A stretch of 64,000 nt of DNA from Paenibacillus sp. An7. GTDB lineage: Bacteria; Bacillota; Bacilli; Paenibacillales; Paenibacillaceae. The position numbers and the translations under genes are program-made. The notes below the pieces were generated by a model. It ran no database searches. It had not been told where the DNA came from and saw only the letters and a list, made by a program, of their open reading frames with translations. The DNA is taken from assembly GCF_009870785.1 (NCBI RefSeq), contig NZ_WTWX01000002.1:147484-211483 (forward strand), read 5' to 3'. Shown here piece after piece: positions 15,096 through 25,475 of the stretch. Position 1 is the first letter of the stretch, and each line of letters begins with the position of its first letter.

Positions 15096-15599
15096 CTACC
15101 TACCTATCTCCTCAAACCTACGTACGGCCTCGTCAATATCTACGAGTTCTACTACAGAGACCTGTTCCCCATCTTCTGGATTCAGAGGTTTGCTTACTAA
15201 ATTCACCTCTCCATAACCGAGCAGTCTTACAAAATGCGGATGCGGAATATGTGCGCGATAAGGGGACTCCAACGTTGATGTACACTGAAAATGACCAAAT
15301 GGATGGTAGCTGATGAGTTCTGCTCCAATCTCCTCCATTAGTTCTCTTCGCAGTCCGTCCATGTCCGCCTCTTTCGGCTCGAGTGTTCCGCCAATCAGCT
15401 CCCACCTGCCATCTTCCAGCTGCATGACTACATACTGATCTCCCACAACGGGAATGATGCTGATGTTACTGATTAGGTGTTCATTTTGAACTCCATCCAG
15501 ACAAAATCTCGCCGTAATGGTTCCCCAACATATTAAGCCTGATAGTGTGGCAAGCTGCTGTAACTGATCTTGGTACTGTGATTGATTATGTGTGTGCAT
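15096..15599 (-). CDS. Nudix hydrolase
   Basis: A 167-residue enzyme with a complete Nudix box, GTLEPKEADMDGLRRELMEE followed by IGA (residues about 71-93; G-x5-E-x7-RE-x2-EE-x-G), which binds Mg2+ to cleave nucleoside diphosphates linked to another group. The substrate cannot be told from sequence; the C-terminal VVELVDIDEAVRRF is typical. GGGGG stands 9 bases before the ATG. It lies alone between a small membrane protein gene and the divergent SWIM/SNF2 operon. Confidence 0.85.
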   Translation of the reverse strand: MHTHNQSQYQDQLQQLATLSGLICWGTITARFCLDGVQNEHLISNISIIPVVGDQYVVMQLEDGRWELIGGTLEPKEADMDGLRRELMEEIGAELISYHPFGHFQCTSTLESPYRAHIPHPHFVRLLGYGEVNLVSKPLNPEDGEQVSVVELVDIDEAVRRFEEIGR

Positions 15600-15737
15600 C
15601 CTTTATAGCCCCCTAAGTCCTATGATCTTGCCTCTATATTATATGTCATTATCTAACTCCACCTTCTGCTGTCAAAGTTGCCCTTACGTACACATACCGT
15701 TATCCTAAATATCAGCCCCATTTTTCATTAGGGGAAA

Positions 15738-15766
15738 TTTCTCAAATATACGAATTTGATTATAAT
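15738..15766 (+). promoter_or_regulatory. candidate promoter of the SWIM/SNF2 operon
   Basis: TATAAT at 15761-15766 with a weak -35 (ttctc) 17 bases upstream, 34 bases before the first gene's start. The -10 is perfect but the -35 is poor. Confidence 0.35.
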
Positions 15767-15799
15767 AGATAAACACTACACTCCCATAGGAGAAGAATA

Positions 15800-17557
15800 A
15801 TGAACTTAAAATATATGCTTGATGAAACAGAGTGGCAAACGCTCATTCAAAGGATTCGGGAAAGTTTCAATGATATTACGATAAAACGTGGATTTGAACA
15901 GTATAAACAAGAGCTTGCCCATCTTATGAAAATATCCAATCCCGAACATATAGAAGGCTTTGTCGAAGGCAAGGACGAGGAGCGGTACCAAGTTACGCTC
16001 AATCTAGATACTTTATCCGAGAGTCACTGTACCTGTTCCGTTCCATCCTATTGTAAACATATGGTTGCCGTACTTCTTGCTTACGTGAATCAATATGGAC
16101 GATCTGTTCATGCGATTGTAAACAGCCATTCAGCAGAGACACTTACCCAGCAAAATAGATCTACTCATCTTACGAGTCCTGCTAAAACATCTAACCAACA
16201 ACCTGCAAATGCAGGACCAACTACAGAACAAAATGCAGTACTAGATATAAAAGAACTAGATGTAGAACTAAGTGTAGAACCACAGAATAGGGACAGCAAA
16301 AGAAACACCGCTAAACAGTTACAATTGCAGGAACTAGCAGGTAAGTTATCTTCCATGCCCATCCAAGATTGGCATGCTTTTTTCAAGCTGTGCACCTCCT
16401 CCGTAGGATCTGACAGCCCGAACGTTCAATATGCACAGGAAGCTCTAGCTTCCATCCATAACCAGCAACCTGAGCTTTCGCCTGTCTTGGACCAGCTGTA
16501 TAAGCTCCATGCGCAAGTGTTTGTGCTTGATAAACTGGTAAGACCCCTGCAGAATTCAAAAATGCATCGAAATGTATTCATGGGCTTTCACACACAGGTT
16601 GCCGCGGATGATGTACAAAAAGAAATAACACGGATATTGACTGAGCCGTTTAGGATCGGGGACGAACCGGAGCATTGGTCTCGTGTGTCAGAAACTTCTG
16701 ACTACTTACGGAGCCGTATGCTGGTGGAATCAAATAACCTCCGTTATTTTTCCGCGACTTATGATCTGCTCTGGTTGCACTGGATTCATCCTAACCTGAA
16801 GGACCAGTCAATGTACGAAGAGGAACTAGAACAGTTAAGATTGGCGGAAAATGAGCTTAAAACCTCGCTTGCCAAGCTGCCCTGGTTGTTAGCTCAAAGC
16901 CAAATCCACTTCTTTTTAGATCAGGATGAACCTGCTTTGGACATGCTTCGGCAAGCTAATGACAAAGGAGTTATTCCTCCTGAGCGTTTCTTTCTCTTTG
17001 TGCAGATTCTATCTGAAAAAGAGCAGTGGTCACGGCTGCAAGATTGGCTCCTCGCTGTCGGTCCGATGATGCTGAGCAGACCTCGGGAACAGCATATTAA
17101 GGCGTATGTGAACCTGTGGGAGCAGGTTATTCAGCATTCCTCTAGTTCCGATTCTGAGCAGCATTTGTGGAACAGCCTGATCAGCATGCTTCCTTATTCA
17201 AGGAGGATATATGAAGAAACCTTGCTCGCTCATAGCAAATGGCAGCAGTGGATGGATTTTCAGTTAAGCAGCGGTACAGAGCCTCTAGATTTCCGTGTCA
17301 CCGTCCTAAAACCGATAGAGAAAAATGTACCCGAACTGCTATTGCCCTTCTATCATCAGGCGGTTGAAAGATATATTCTGCTTAAAAATAGAGATAGCTA
17401 TAAAGCAGCCGTGAAACTATTAAAACGATTGTCCAAGCTGTATCTAAAAATGAAACAAGAAACACGCTGGGAAGAGTTCATCACTACTTTTGCTAACCGT
17501 CATAGTCGTCTGCGTGCACTGCAAGAGGAGCTTCGAAAGGGGAAACTGATACCATGA
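15800..17557 (+). CDS. SWIM zinc-finger protein
   Basis: A 585-residue protein with a SWIM domain near residues 70-90: SHCTCSVPSYCKHMVAVLLAY, giving C-x-C-x(n)-C-x-H zinc ligands. SWIM domains bind DNA or proteins. The rest is helical, with tetratricopeptide-like stretches, and has a Gln/Thr-rich linker at about 105-175. AGGAG precedes the ATG. The stop overlaps the next start (ATGA), so it is translationally coupled to the SNF2 helicase, and the two probably work together on DNA; no specific task is known to me. Confidence 0.85.
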   Translation: MNLKYMLDETEWQTLIQRIRESFNDITIKRGFEQYKQELAHLMKISNPEHIEGFVEGKDEERYQVTLNLDTLSESHCTCSVPSYCKHMVAVLLAYVNQYGRSVHAIVNSHSAETLTQQNRSTHLTSPAKTSNQQPANAGPTTEQNAVLDIKELDVELSVEPQNRDSKRNTAKQLQLQELAGKLSSMPIQDWHAFFKLCTSSVGSDSPNVQYAQEALASIHNQQPELSPVLDQLYKLHAQVFVLDKLVRPLQNSKMHRNVFMGFHTQVAADDVQKEITRILTEPFRIGDEPEHWSRVSETSDYLRSRMLVESNNLRYFSATYDLLWLHWIHPNLKDQSMYEEELEQLRLAENELKTSLAKLPWLLAQSQIHFFLDQDEPALDMLRQANDKGVIPPERFFLFVQILSEKEQWSRLQDWLLAVGPMMLSRPREQHIKAYVNLWEQVIQHSSSSDSEQHLWNSLISMLPYSRRIYEETLLAHSKWQQWMDFQLSSGTEPLDFRVTVLKPIEKNVPELLLPFYHQAVERYILLKNRDSYKAAVKLLKRLSKLYLKMKQETRWEEFITTFANRHSRLRALQEELRKGKLIP

Positions 17558-20532
17558 GTCAATACACAGAAACGATCACCGTCCATATCAGTCTCAGCAC
17601 CTATGGAGATGCTCTGATTTACGGTTTGACCGCAGCAAACAGATACGTATCCGGAATGGAATTAAAACATCGCCTATTTGCCTGGCACGAGGCATCTATG
17701 TATGGTACGGAGCTCGAAATCAAACAAATTGAAGAGGTAGAACTTATTATTCTCCCCGCAGAGTATGTTCTCCCCTTCTTAGCAGAGCGCAAGCTGCTGC
17801 AGCATATCGAATGGCTGTGGGATGAAGAAGCTGCGCAGTGGATTGAGTTTGCCTCCATTTTGAATGTATGTATTGAAGAAAGACGATATATTCCTAGCTT
17901 TACTGCCTTCCGGCAAGGAAAACTCGCCTGGACCTGGGACACAAAAACATTAACTACAGCAGCCACCGCTGCATTGAAGCAATTAAAAGACAATCATCCA
18001 AGCGATTATGCCGGATTAAACGCAGCTTTCTCGTCTGCCGTGTTTTATCGCTATTATGGAACCGAAGTTACTGCTTCCGATCTACGCACGGAGTATCCAT
18101 TACTCTTCACCAAAGATCGTGCAGTGGCTGGTATAAATGAACAAGCCTGGCTCGTTTCGATTGGCTGGAGAGCAGATGCTGCTCCCTTCCGTCTCTTATT
18201 ACAGTTACTCGAACCAGACGATGATGATCCGTCATGGCGACTTAAGCTTGTGTTACAAGATAAAATCGATCCCGTGATTCTTATTCCTGTGCGCCTTGCT
18301 GAAGATGGACATGTATCTGGCGGGTGGCCGGATTCTTGGTCAAGTCACATTATTGAACGCTCATCTGGATGGCTGGAACATTTACGTGCAAGTCTGCCTA
18401 AGGAGCAATGGGCCGAACATAGCGGAGATGTCCTTAGTAAACCGCTGTCCGATGAGGCCGCTTGGAAATTCCTAACGGTAGACAGCCGTCGTTTACTCGA
18501 AGCAGGCTGGCAGGTACTTCTTCCTGCTTGGTGGGAAGCAGCTAGTCGCAGACGTCCTAAGCTTCGGGCCAAGGTTCGAGCAGATGAAGGGGATAGCGAA
18601 AGACAAGCAGGCAAAGGGAAGTCATTTTTCGGACTAAATTCCATCATTCAATTTGATTGGCGTATTGCCATTGGAGACGCTCAGTTCACCGAAGCGGAGT
18701 TTGCCGAACTCGTGGCTCGCAATGAGCGATTAGTGCAGTTCCGAGGACAATGGATTCCGCTTGATCCCGCTCTCTTAGCACAGATTTCCCAAGCAATGGC
18801 AGGGGTAGACAGCTCGCAGGGGTTATCTTTTCAAGATATATTACATCTGCATCTACTTGAGAACAGCCAAGTTTCCTATAGGGGCCGTGCCAAGGAAAAA
18901 ACAGATCAAGAGGATGATGAGGACAATGAGCACATTCAGATTGGTGTCGAGCTGAATGAACATCTGACAAGGCTTATTAATCAATTAGGGCGACAATCCG
19001 AGTGGCCGAAGCTCAGCGTTCCAAATAATCTTCAAGCAGAACTTCGAACGTATCAATATGATGGTTTTTCGTGGCTTGTCTTCTTGCGTAATTATGGTCT
19101 AGGAGCTTGCCTGGCAGATGACATGGGTCTTGGTAAAACGCTGCAGTTTATCACCTATTTATTACATTTAAAAGAAACCAACGCAGCTGCATATCCCGTG
19201 AATCCTTCCCTTTTGATATGTCCAACATCGGTACTCGGCAACTGGCAGAAGGAAACAAGCCGTTTCGCTCCGTCCCTTCGGGTCAAGCTCCATTATGGAA
19301 GTAATCGTGCAAGCGGGGATGATTTTCAAGCGCTTATCGGGCAAGCGGACGTCATTATCACCTCCTTTGCCACAGCAACGCTTGATCAAGAATTACTGAG
19401 TACAGTTACGTGGGAATCGCTCTGTTTAGACGAAGCTCAGAATATCAAAAATGCACAAACAAAACAGTCCACTGCTGTCCGCAGCTTCCAAGCGAAACAT
19501 CGGATCGCGCTTACGGGAACGCCGATAGAAAATCGGCTCTCAGAGCTATGGTCTCTCTATGATTTTATAAACCCAGGTTATTTGGGAACTGCTCGAGCAT
19601 TTAGTGCTCGGTTCATTCAGCCGATTGAGAAAGACCAAGATGAGCAAAAAACAATCCAACTGCAAAAGCTCGTCAAGCCGTTTATGCTCCGCCGGAAGAA
19701 GAAGGATCCTGCAATTCAGCTTGATCTACCGGATAAGAATGAGATGAAAACTTATATTAAACTGACTGCCGAGCAGAGCGCCCTCTATGACCAGGCCGTT
19801 AACGACTTAATGAACAAAATGAAAGAGCTGGAGGGGATCGAAAGAAAAGGGGCCATACTTTCAACCCTTACCCATTTGAAGCGGCTCTGCGATCATCCAG
19901 TATTGTTAACAAAAGAGTCTATCCCTGATATTCAGGACGATCCGGACAGTCCGTTTAACACGGACATGTTAATCAGCCGTTCGTCCAAACTTGAACGCTT
20001 ACTTGAGATGGTCAGAGAGCTTCGTGAAGAAGGCGAACGTTGCCTTATTTTCACACAGTATATCGGTATGGGAGAGATTCTGAAGCAGACGCTTCAGCAG
20101 GAACTGCAAGAGCCTGTACTTTACCTAAATGGGAGTACTTCCAAAATGGCTCGTGACCGGATGATTGAACAGTTTCAATCCCAGTCCCTGCCGCCTGCGG
20201 AACAACCAAACGTATTTATTCTCTCTATTAAAGCGGGAGGCGTAGGACTTAACCTGACAGCAGCCAATCATGTTTTCCACTTTGACCGCTGGTGGAATCC
20301 AGCCGTAGAGAATCAAGCAACCGACCGTGCTTATCGTATGGGTCAGACTAAGGATGTACAGGTACACAAGTTTATCGCGCTAGGTACACTTGAAGAGCAC
20401 ATTGATGAGATGCTGGAGAGCAAACAGCAGCTAAGCGACAATGTCATATCCAGTACGGAGAGCTGGATTACCGAGCTGTCGACCGAGGCGCTTAAAGATC
20501 TGTTCACGTTACGGCGTGATATCACCGGTTAA
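17554..20532 (+). CDS. SNF2-family DEAD/DEAH-box ATPase
   Basis: A 992-residue SNF2-type double-stranded DNA translocase. Residues 1-490 are a bacterial SNF2-associated N-terminal region. The ATPase core follows: motif I DDMGLGKTLQF (about residue 523), motif II DEAQNIKN, motif III LTGTPIENRLSELWSL, then helicase C with FTQYIGMGEIL, SIKAGGVGLNLT and DRAYRMGQ. Length and domain order match the YqhH/RapA-like SNF2 proteins of Firmicutes. It overlaps the SWIM gene by 4 bases. A role in transcription-complex remodelling or repair is inferred. Confidence 0.9.
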   Translation: MSQYTETITVHISLSTYGDALIYGLTAANRYVSGMELKHRLFAWHEASMYGTELEIKQIEEVELIILPAEYVLPFLAERKLLQHIEWLWDEEAAQWIEFASILNVCIEERRYIPSFTAFRQGKLAWTWDTKTLTTAATAALKQLKDNHPSDYAGLNAAFSSAVFYRYYGTEVTASDLRTEYPLLFTKDRAVAGINEQAWLVSIGWRADAAPFRLLLQLLEPDDDDPSWRLKLVLQDKIDPVILIPVRLAEDGHVSGGWPDSWSSHIIERSSGWLEHLRASLPKEQWAEHSGDVLSKPLSDEAAWKFLTVDSRRLLEAGWQVLLPAWWEAASRRRPKLRAKVRADEGDSERQAGKGKSFFGLNSIIQFDWRIAIGDAQFTEAEFAELVARNERLVQFRGQWIPLDPALLAQISQAMAGVDSSQGLSFQDILHLHLLENSQVSYRGRAKEKTDQEDDEDNEHIQIGVELNEHLTRLINQLGRQSEWPKLSVPNNLQAELRTYQYDGFSWLVFLRNYGLGACLADDMGLGKTLQFITYLLHLKETNAAAYPVNPSLLICPTSVLGNWQKETSRFAPSLRVKLHYGSNRASGDDFQALIGQADVIITSFATATLDQELLSTVTWESLCLDEAQNIKNAQTKQSTAVRSFQAKHRIALTGTPIENRLSELWSLYDFINPGYLGTARAFSARFIQPIEKDQDEQKTIQLQKLVKPFMLRRKKKDPAIQLDLPDKNEMKTYIKLTAEQSALYDQAVNDLMNKMKELEGIERKGAILSTLTHLKRLCDHPVLLTKESIPDIQDDPDSPFNTDMLISRSSKLERLLEMVRELREEGERCLIFTQYIGMGEILKQTLQQELQEPVLYLNGSTSKMARDRMIEQFQSQSLPPAEQPNVFILSIKAGGVGLNLTAANHVFHFDRWWNPAVENQATDRAYRMGQTKDVQVHKFIALGTLEEHIDEMLESKQQLSDNVISSTESWITELSTEALKDLFTLRRDITG

Positions 20533-20635
20533 CTTCAGCCCTTGTTCAGCCCTTATAAAGCAGCTTCAAGTAGCTTTCAGTGTATACCAAGGTACACCCG
20601 CACCTAGTAGAGTCACCCTAACGATTTTAAACATC

Positions 20636-20679
20636 AAAGAAGAGGTCCCTGTTTAGAAATACAGGCGGCCTCTTCTTTG
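20636..20679 (+). terminator. terminator of the SWIM/SNF2 operon
   Basis: aaagaagaggtccctgt pairs with acaggcggcctcttcttt with small mismatches, 104 bases after the stop. Downstream to about 20740 is a low-complexity tract of repeated tttgctcttgtttg units. Confidence 0.7.
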
Positions 20680-20868
20680 TTTGCTCTTGTTTGTTTGCTC
20701 TTCTTTGTTGCTCTTGTTTGTTTGCTCTTTCTTTGCTTTTACTTTTTAACGTTATGCTTGGAGAACGGACAACCTGTACCTCCTCAGGTGGGTTAGATCC
20801 AGCCCAATACGAGGTAATACGGCACCAGCTTCAAACAAGAAAACAAGGTCATTAGCACATGCGTAACA

Positions 20869-20906
20869 ACAAAAAACCACTATCCTAATAATAAAGGCAG
20901 TGGTCT
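20869..20906 (-). terminator. terminator of the 20.9-kb membrane protein gene
   Basis: On the minus strand, ACCACTGCC pairs with GGATAGTGGT, followed by TTTTTTG. Confidence 0.65.
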
Positions 20907-20932
20907 AGGGTCTGTACATCTTAGTAAGTATA

Positions 20933-21211
20933 TTATCGCTCATTCAACTCTTTTACTTCATCGATACTCGGAAGATCATTTTGATAAAAATTCTGCTCAG
21001 CTGTTTCCCTTTGGGCGAGCAAGTTCTTTTGTTCTCGGGTATCTTTCTTACGATTTAATTTCCGCAGGATTATCTTTTGATTATCGTACATAAGTACAAG
21101 AAGGGTCATGATGAAAGCTAAGTCGATCAGTAATAGACCGCCAAAATTTACAAACAGAAATAAAACACCATTAATAATTATAAGTCCAATAAAAACTAGA
21201 AACCCTTTCAA
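20933..21211 (-). CDS. small two-helix membrane protein
   Basis: A 92-residue protein with two adjoining hydrophobic segments (about residues 4-19 and 22-40), followed by a basic, then acidic, cytoplasmic tail (KIILRKLNRKKDTREQKN ... SIDEVKELNER). Function unknown. The frame is open to 21250, but GAGAGG stands 7 bases before TTG 21211, the preferred start. It is transcribed alone between two terminators. Confidence 0.65.
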   Translation of the reverse strand: MKGFLVFIGLIIINGVLFLFVNFGGLLLIDLAFIMTLLVLMYDNQKIILRKLNRKKDTREQKNLLAQRETAEQNFYQNDLPSIDEVKELNER

Positions 21212-21267
21212 AAATACACCTCTCTGACTGAATTGGCAGCAAATAAACAATTAAATGTTTTACTAAA

Positions 21268-21315
21268 AAATCCCTAACCATACAAACGACAACAACATTC
21301 TATGGTTAGGGATTT
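21268..21315. terminator. bidirectional terminator
   Basis: aaatccctaaccata pairs perfectly with tatggttagggattt, with A and T runs on the two sides. It serves the minus-strand radical SAM region's boundary and isolates the small membrane gene. Confidence 0.75.
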
Positions 21316-21394
21316 TTCACATTTAATCAATTTTTCCTTAATGGTATCAAAATTCAATATCGATATTAATATCTATTTCCTACATCGTTCATCT

Positions 21395-23164
21395 TCAAAT
21401 TAACTTCGCTTCCGCTCCCAGCGGCAAGGTAAAATACACAGGTTTCTGATCTTCATTCTGCTGATAGATCGTCACGAGAAGCGTCTGCCCTTTTGCATCT
21501 TCTGGCGTTACGCCCTCAAGTACACGCTCCAAATGGAACGGCAGCACTTCCAGAACCGCATGTTTCTGAAGATCTCGTTCACTTAGTGACAGCTTAGCGA
21601 ATTCAGGCGATACGTCTTCCGGATGCTCCGCGAGACGTTTGATATATGACGCCCAGTCGCTTTTCTCCATCGTGAAATCCCACCAGATTTTACGAGGCTT
21701 GTACTTGTGACCAAGGAAATAATCCAGCTTCATCAGGCCGAGGATCAGGTCCATTTGTTTCGTCCCCCGCTGCTCCAGGAATGAACGAAGACGGGTAAAT
21801 AGATCCTCAAGCTGATGACCGATTTTCTGCCATCCTTGTCCTTCCCAGTAGTCGCCGAAGGCTTGGAAGAAATCGAACGGAGACGGGAATTCCTGCTCCA
21901 TCAGATATTTCAGCGTATGGTCCATACGGTGTGCATTCCAGTACTTCTCAAGTACATCCTCAAGACGTTTCAGTCTCACAATATCGCTAAAAGGAAGCAC
22001 ATCACTGCCCAAAATTTCATAGGGTGCTTGATCCATGTACGTGTAATTGTACTTGTCTGCGTCAAGACGAAGACCCGTTCCGCGCAGCATTTTGAGGAAA
22101 CCAAGCTGAAGTTCTTCTGGTCCCAGTGCAAATACATCGTTAAACGTTTTACGGAATGTATCATAATCTTCGAGCGGCAGACCGGCAATGAGATCCAAAT
22201 GCTGATCAATTTTGCCGCTAGCTTTAATCTTGCTTACCGTCCGGCTAAGCTTCGTAAAGTTCTGACGGCGCTTTACAAGTTCATTCGTCGGGTCATTCGT
22301 GGACTGAACCCCAATCTCAAAACGAAACACCCCAGGAGGTGCATGCTCCGCCAGATAATCCAGCACTTCTGGACGCATGATATCTGCTGTAATTTCGAAC
22401 TGGAACACGCAGCCCCCGTGATTTTGAATTAGGAACTCGAACATCTCTAGTGCATAATCCCGCTTAATATTAAACGTCCGATCCACGAATTTGATGAGTT
22501 TCGCACCATTTTCGATCAGATATAGAATATCTGCTTTCGTTCGTTCAATATCGAAGTACCTTACTCCAACTTCAATACTCGATAGACAGAACTGACAGTT
22601 AAACGGACATCCACGGCTTGTCTCAAAATAAACCACTCGTTTCCCGAGATCCGGAATATCTTCAGGAAAACGATACGGAGAAGGCAGTTCGTTCAGGTCG
22701 GCTTTCGGCCGGCCTGGCATCACAATCACCTCTTCCCCTTTACGGTAGGCGAGTCCATATACAAAGTGGTATTTCTGCTTCCCTTCAATCTCCTGCAAAA
22801 GCTGATGGAATGTCTCTTCTCCTTCACCAACCACGATGAAATCAACGTTTGGAAGACGATTCATCCAGTGCTCCACATCATAGGATACCTCAGGTCCGCC
22901 AAGGATGATTTTCACCTCAGGCATGACCCTTTTTAGAATATTAATCACTTTAATCGTTTCTTCAATGTTCCAGATATAACAAGAGAATCCAATCACATCG
23001 GCTCCGCGCTGATACAGATCTGACACGATGTTCATCACCGGGTCTTTGATCGTATATTCCGCAAGCTCAATATCAAAATCTTTTTCGCTATAAGCCTTCA
23101 GGCAGCGTATCGCAAGAGAGGTATGAATATACTTCGCATTTAGCGTCGACAAAATCACTTTCAT
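21395..23164 (-). CDS. B12-binding-domain radical SAM protein
   Basis: A 589-residue protein. Residues 1-140 form a cobalamin-binding-type domain (LSTLNAKYIHTSLAIRCL, VIGFSCYIWNIEET, LGGPEVSYD). The radical SAM core follows with the [4Fe-4S] motif SRGCPFNCQFCLSS (C-x3-C-x2-C, about residue 187), and a C-terminal DUF4080-like domain ends it. Such proteins use SAM and B12 for methyl transfer or rearrangement; the substrate is unknown. The frame is open to 23233, but ATG 23164 (MKVILSTLNAKY) is the conserved family start. It lies 83 bases after recQ and may be co-transcribed with it. Confidence 0.85.
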   Translation of the reverse strand: MKVILSTLNAKYIHTSLAIRCLKAYSEKDFDIELAEYTIKDPVMNIVSDLYQRGADVIGFSCYIWNIEETIKVINILKRVMPEVKIILGGPEVSYDVEHWMNRLPNVDFIVVGEGEETFHQLLQEIEGKQKYHFVYGLAYRKGEEVIVMPGRPKADLNELPSPYRFPEDIPDLGKRVVYFETSRGCPFNCQFCLSSIEVGVRYFDIERTKADILYLIENGAKLIKFVDRTFNIKRDYALEMFEFLIQNHGGCVFQFEITADIMRPEVLDYLAEHAPPGVFRFEIGVQSTNDPTNELVKRRQNFTKLSRTVSKIKASGKIDQHLDLIAGLPLEDYDTFRKTFNDVFALGPEELQLGFLKMLRGTGLRLDADKYNYTYMDQAPYEILGSDVLPFSDIVRLKRLEDVLEKYWNAHRMDHTLKYLMEQEFPSPFDFFQAFGDYWEGQGWQKIGHQLEDLFTRLRSFLEQRGTKQMDLILGLMKLDYFLGHKYKPRKIWWDFTMEKSDWASYIKRLAEHPEDVSPEFAKLSLSERDLQKHAVLEVLPFHLERVLEGVTPEDAKGQTLLVTIYQQNEDQKPVYFTLPLGAEAKLI

Positions 23165-23247
23165 ATGCCCACAACCTTTACCGTAGTGGAACTGCCTATT
23201 GCAGTGCCCTGTATTTAATTCTGCATTTAACACCTAATCTGCTGCTA

Positions 23248-25122
23248 TTAGAATTCAAAAGGGTCATAAGCTGCTTCTACTTCACTACTTCCTTGGTTCA
23301 AGAAGAAATCGAGAAAAGGTTGTCCATATTTCCGGTACTTCACTTCTCCGACCCCTTTAATCTTCAGCATGTCACGTTCGCTCTGCGGACATACCACACT
23401 CATCTCTCGAAGCGTTGCATCATTAAAAATAATATAAGAAGGTACATGCTCGCGTTCTGCCATTTCACGGCGAATCAGTCTCAGCTGTTCGAATATCGTC
23501 TCATTCACCGCAGATGGAGACATATCCCGTTTACTTGTTCTAGAAGATCGGCTGCTACGTGAAGAAGCCGCGCTTACTCTCGCCACTCGCTGCATCACTT
23601 CACGCTGTCCTTTCAGTACTTCAACCGCAAGCGGCTGAAGTCTCAGCACGGGGTACTGTCCTTCCGACAAAGCTAGATACCCTTCGGAGGCGAGAACGTT
23701 AATAATTTCGGAGATTTCTTTTTCCGAACGATTCGACATCACTCCATACGTAGGCAGACTGTCAAAACCATATTCCAGCACTTTTTTGTTTCTCGAACCT
23801 TTAAGTACCATCGACACAAGCGACACGCCAAAACGCTCTCTCATCCGGTGAATACAGGAGAAGATTTTCTGGGCATCAACGGTCATGTCGATAAGTTCCC
23901 GGTCATCTGTACAAGAACTGCAAATTCCGCAGCCTGTATCGTCATGAGCCTCTCCAAAATAGTCCAGCTGCGCACTGCGCAGACACTTTGTCGTATAACA
24001 ATAATCAATCATCTGCTGAAGCTTACGATAATCGTTGCGCTTGCGCTCAGGATCTGCGTCCCCCTGCTCCAGCAGGAACTTCTGAGTCATGATATCTTGC
24101 GCGCTGAACAGCAGGATACACTGACTCGGTTCGCCGTCCCGACCTGCACGTCCTGCTTCCTGAACGTAGGCTTCCATATTTTTCGGCATATTATAATGGA
24201 TAACATATCTCACGTTACTTTTATCGATACCCATCCCAAATGCATTCGTTGCCACAATCACTCTAAGATCATCGAACAAGAACGCTTCCTGGCTTGCGGC
24301 ACGCTCTTCATCTGTCATCCCTGCGTGATAACGTCCGGCAGCCACTCCGGCCTCTTGCAAACGGCTGTACAGATCATCTACATCCTTACGTGTTGCAGCA
24401 TAGATAATCCCCGCTTCGTCCGCATGTTCACGAGCATAATCCATTACATATTCTTTTTTGTTCTCCCCGCGCAGGACCTGCATCGCAAGATTATCTCGCC
24501 CAAGTCCTGTGACAAACGTCTCCGGATTACGTAAACGCAGCAGTCTTAGGATATCTTCCATTACTGCCGGAGTTGCAGTTGCGGTAAAAGCCGCTACAAT
24601 CGGGCGCTCCGGCAAGTATTCCACAAAAGGAGCTACCGATAGATAACTCGTCCGAAAATCATGACCCCACTGTGATACACAATGAGCTTCATCTACCGCT
24701 ACACAAGAAATCGGAAGCTCTGCCATCTCATCACGGAACCAGTCCAGTTCAAGCCGCTCCGGTGCAACATACAGCATCTTCAGTTCCCCGCTGCGAGCAG
24801 CTCTGATCCGGTCATTCACTTCACGTCCGCTCAGCGTACTATTGATATATGCAGCAGGAATGCCCATGGCAAGCAGTGCATCAACCTGATCCTTCATTAG
24901 TGAAATCAGCGGTGACACGACCAAAGTCAGACCCGGATACAGCAAAGCCGGAATCTGGTAACAGATCGATTTCCCGCCGCCTGTCGGCATAATGCCGAGT
25001 GTGTCGTTATGTTGAAGCAGGCTTTCTACAATCTTTTTCTGACCCTCCCGAAAATCAGGATATCCAAAATAAGTTTGCAGCATCTCCTGCGCTTCTGTCA
25101 TTGTTTTTGTCTGAATACTCAT
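23248..25122 (-). CDS. recQ: ATP-dependent DNA helicase RecQ
   Basis: A 624-residue 3'-5' helicase for recombination repair. Motif I MPTGGGKSICYQ (about residue 45), DEAH box VDEAHCVSQWGHDFR, motif VI QEAGRAGRDG; RecQ zinc-binding region KCLRSAQLDYFGE...CGICSSC; winged helix; and an HRDC domain at the C-terminus (SYIIFNDATLREMS). All canonical parts are present. A second recQ elsewhere is usual in this group; this one has the HRDC and hence the RecQ rather than the short RecS layout. Confidence 0.93.
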   Translation of the reverse strand: MSIQTKTMTEAQEMLQTYFGYPDFREGQKKIVESLLQHNDTLGIMPTGGGKSICYQIPALLYPGLTLVVSPLISLMKDQVDALLAMGIPAAYINSTLSGREVNDRIRAARSGELKMLYVAPERLELDWFRDEMAELPISCVAVDEAHCVSQWGHDFRTSYLSVAPFVEYLPERPIVAAFTATATPAVMEDILRLLRLRNPETFVTGLGRDNLAMQVLRGENKKEYVMDYAREHADEAGIIYAATRKDVDDLYSRLQEAGVAAGRYHAGMTDEERAASQEAFLFDDLRVIVATNAFGMGIDKSNVRYVIHYNMPKNMEAYVQEAGRAGRDGEPSQCILLFSAQDIMTQKFLLEQGDADPERKRNDYRKLQQMIDYCYTTKCLRSAQLDYFGEAHDDTGCGICSSCTDDRELIDMTVDAQKIFSCIHRMRERFGVSLVSMVLKGSRNKKVLEYGFDSLPTYGVMSNRSEKEISEIINVLASEGYLALSEGQYPVLRLQPLAVEVLKGQREVMQRVARVSAASSRSSRSSRTSKRDMSPSAVNETIFEQLRLIRREMAEREHVPSYIIFNDATLREMSVVCPQSERDMLKIKGVGEVKYRKYGQPFLDFFLNQGSSEVEAAYDPFEF

Positions 25123-25475
25123 CTTTCAAAAACTCCTCACCTTCTCCTGTATTTTCAGGAAAAGAAAACTTCATCTTATCCATTCGTATGACCATTCGTA
25201 CTTTCATCCGTTCATTCTATTAAGTGTACCGAATAACACACGCTTACATCAAGGTGTTGAATAGAGAATAAACAGCAGATTTAACAAGATAAAGCACTGT
25301 ACAAGCATAAATCTTGGAAGTTTCTAAGATTTCGTCCCCGTTTTACAAAAATAAATAATATTAATATTCCGCTGATTAAGATGAGGTTTTGTTTTTACAT
25401 TCCAGTGTTATTCTTCAATTAATCAATACGTAATTACAATATTTTCCTAATGGATGAAGAGGAGGAAATATAACA

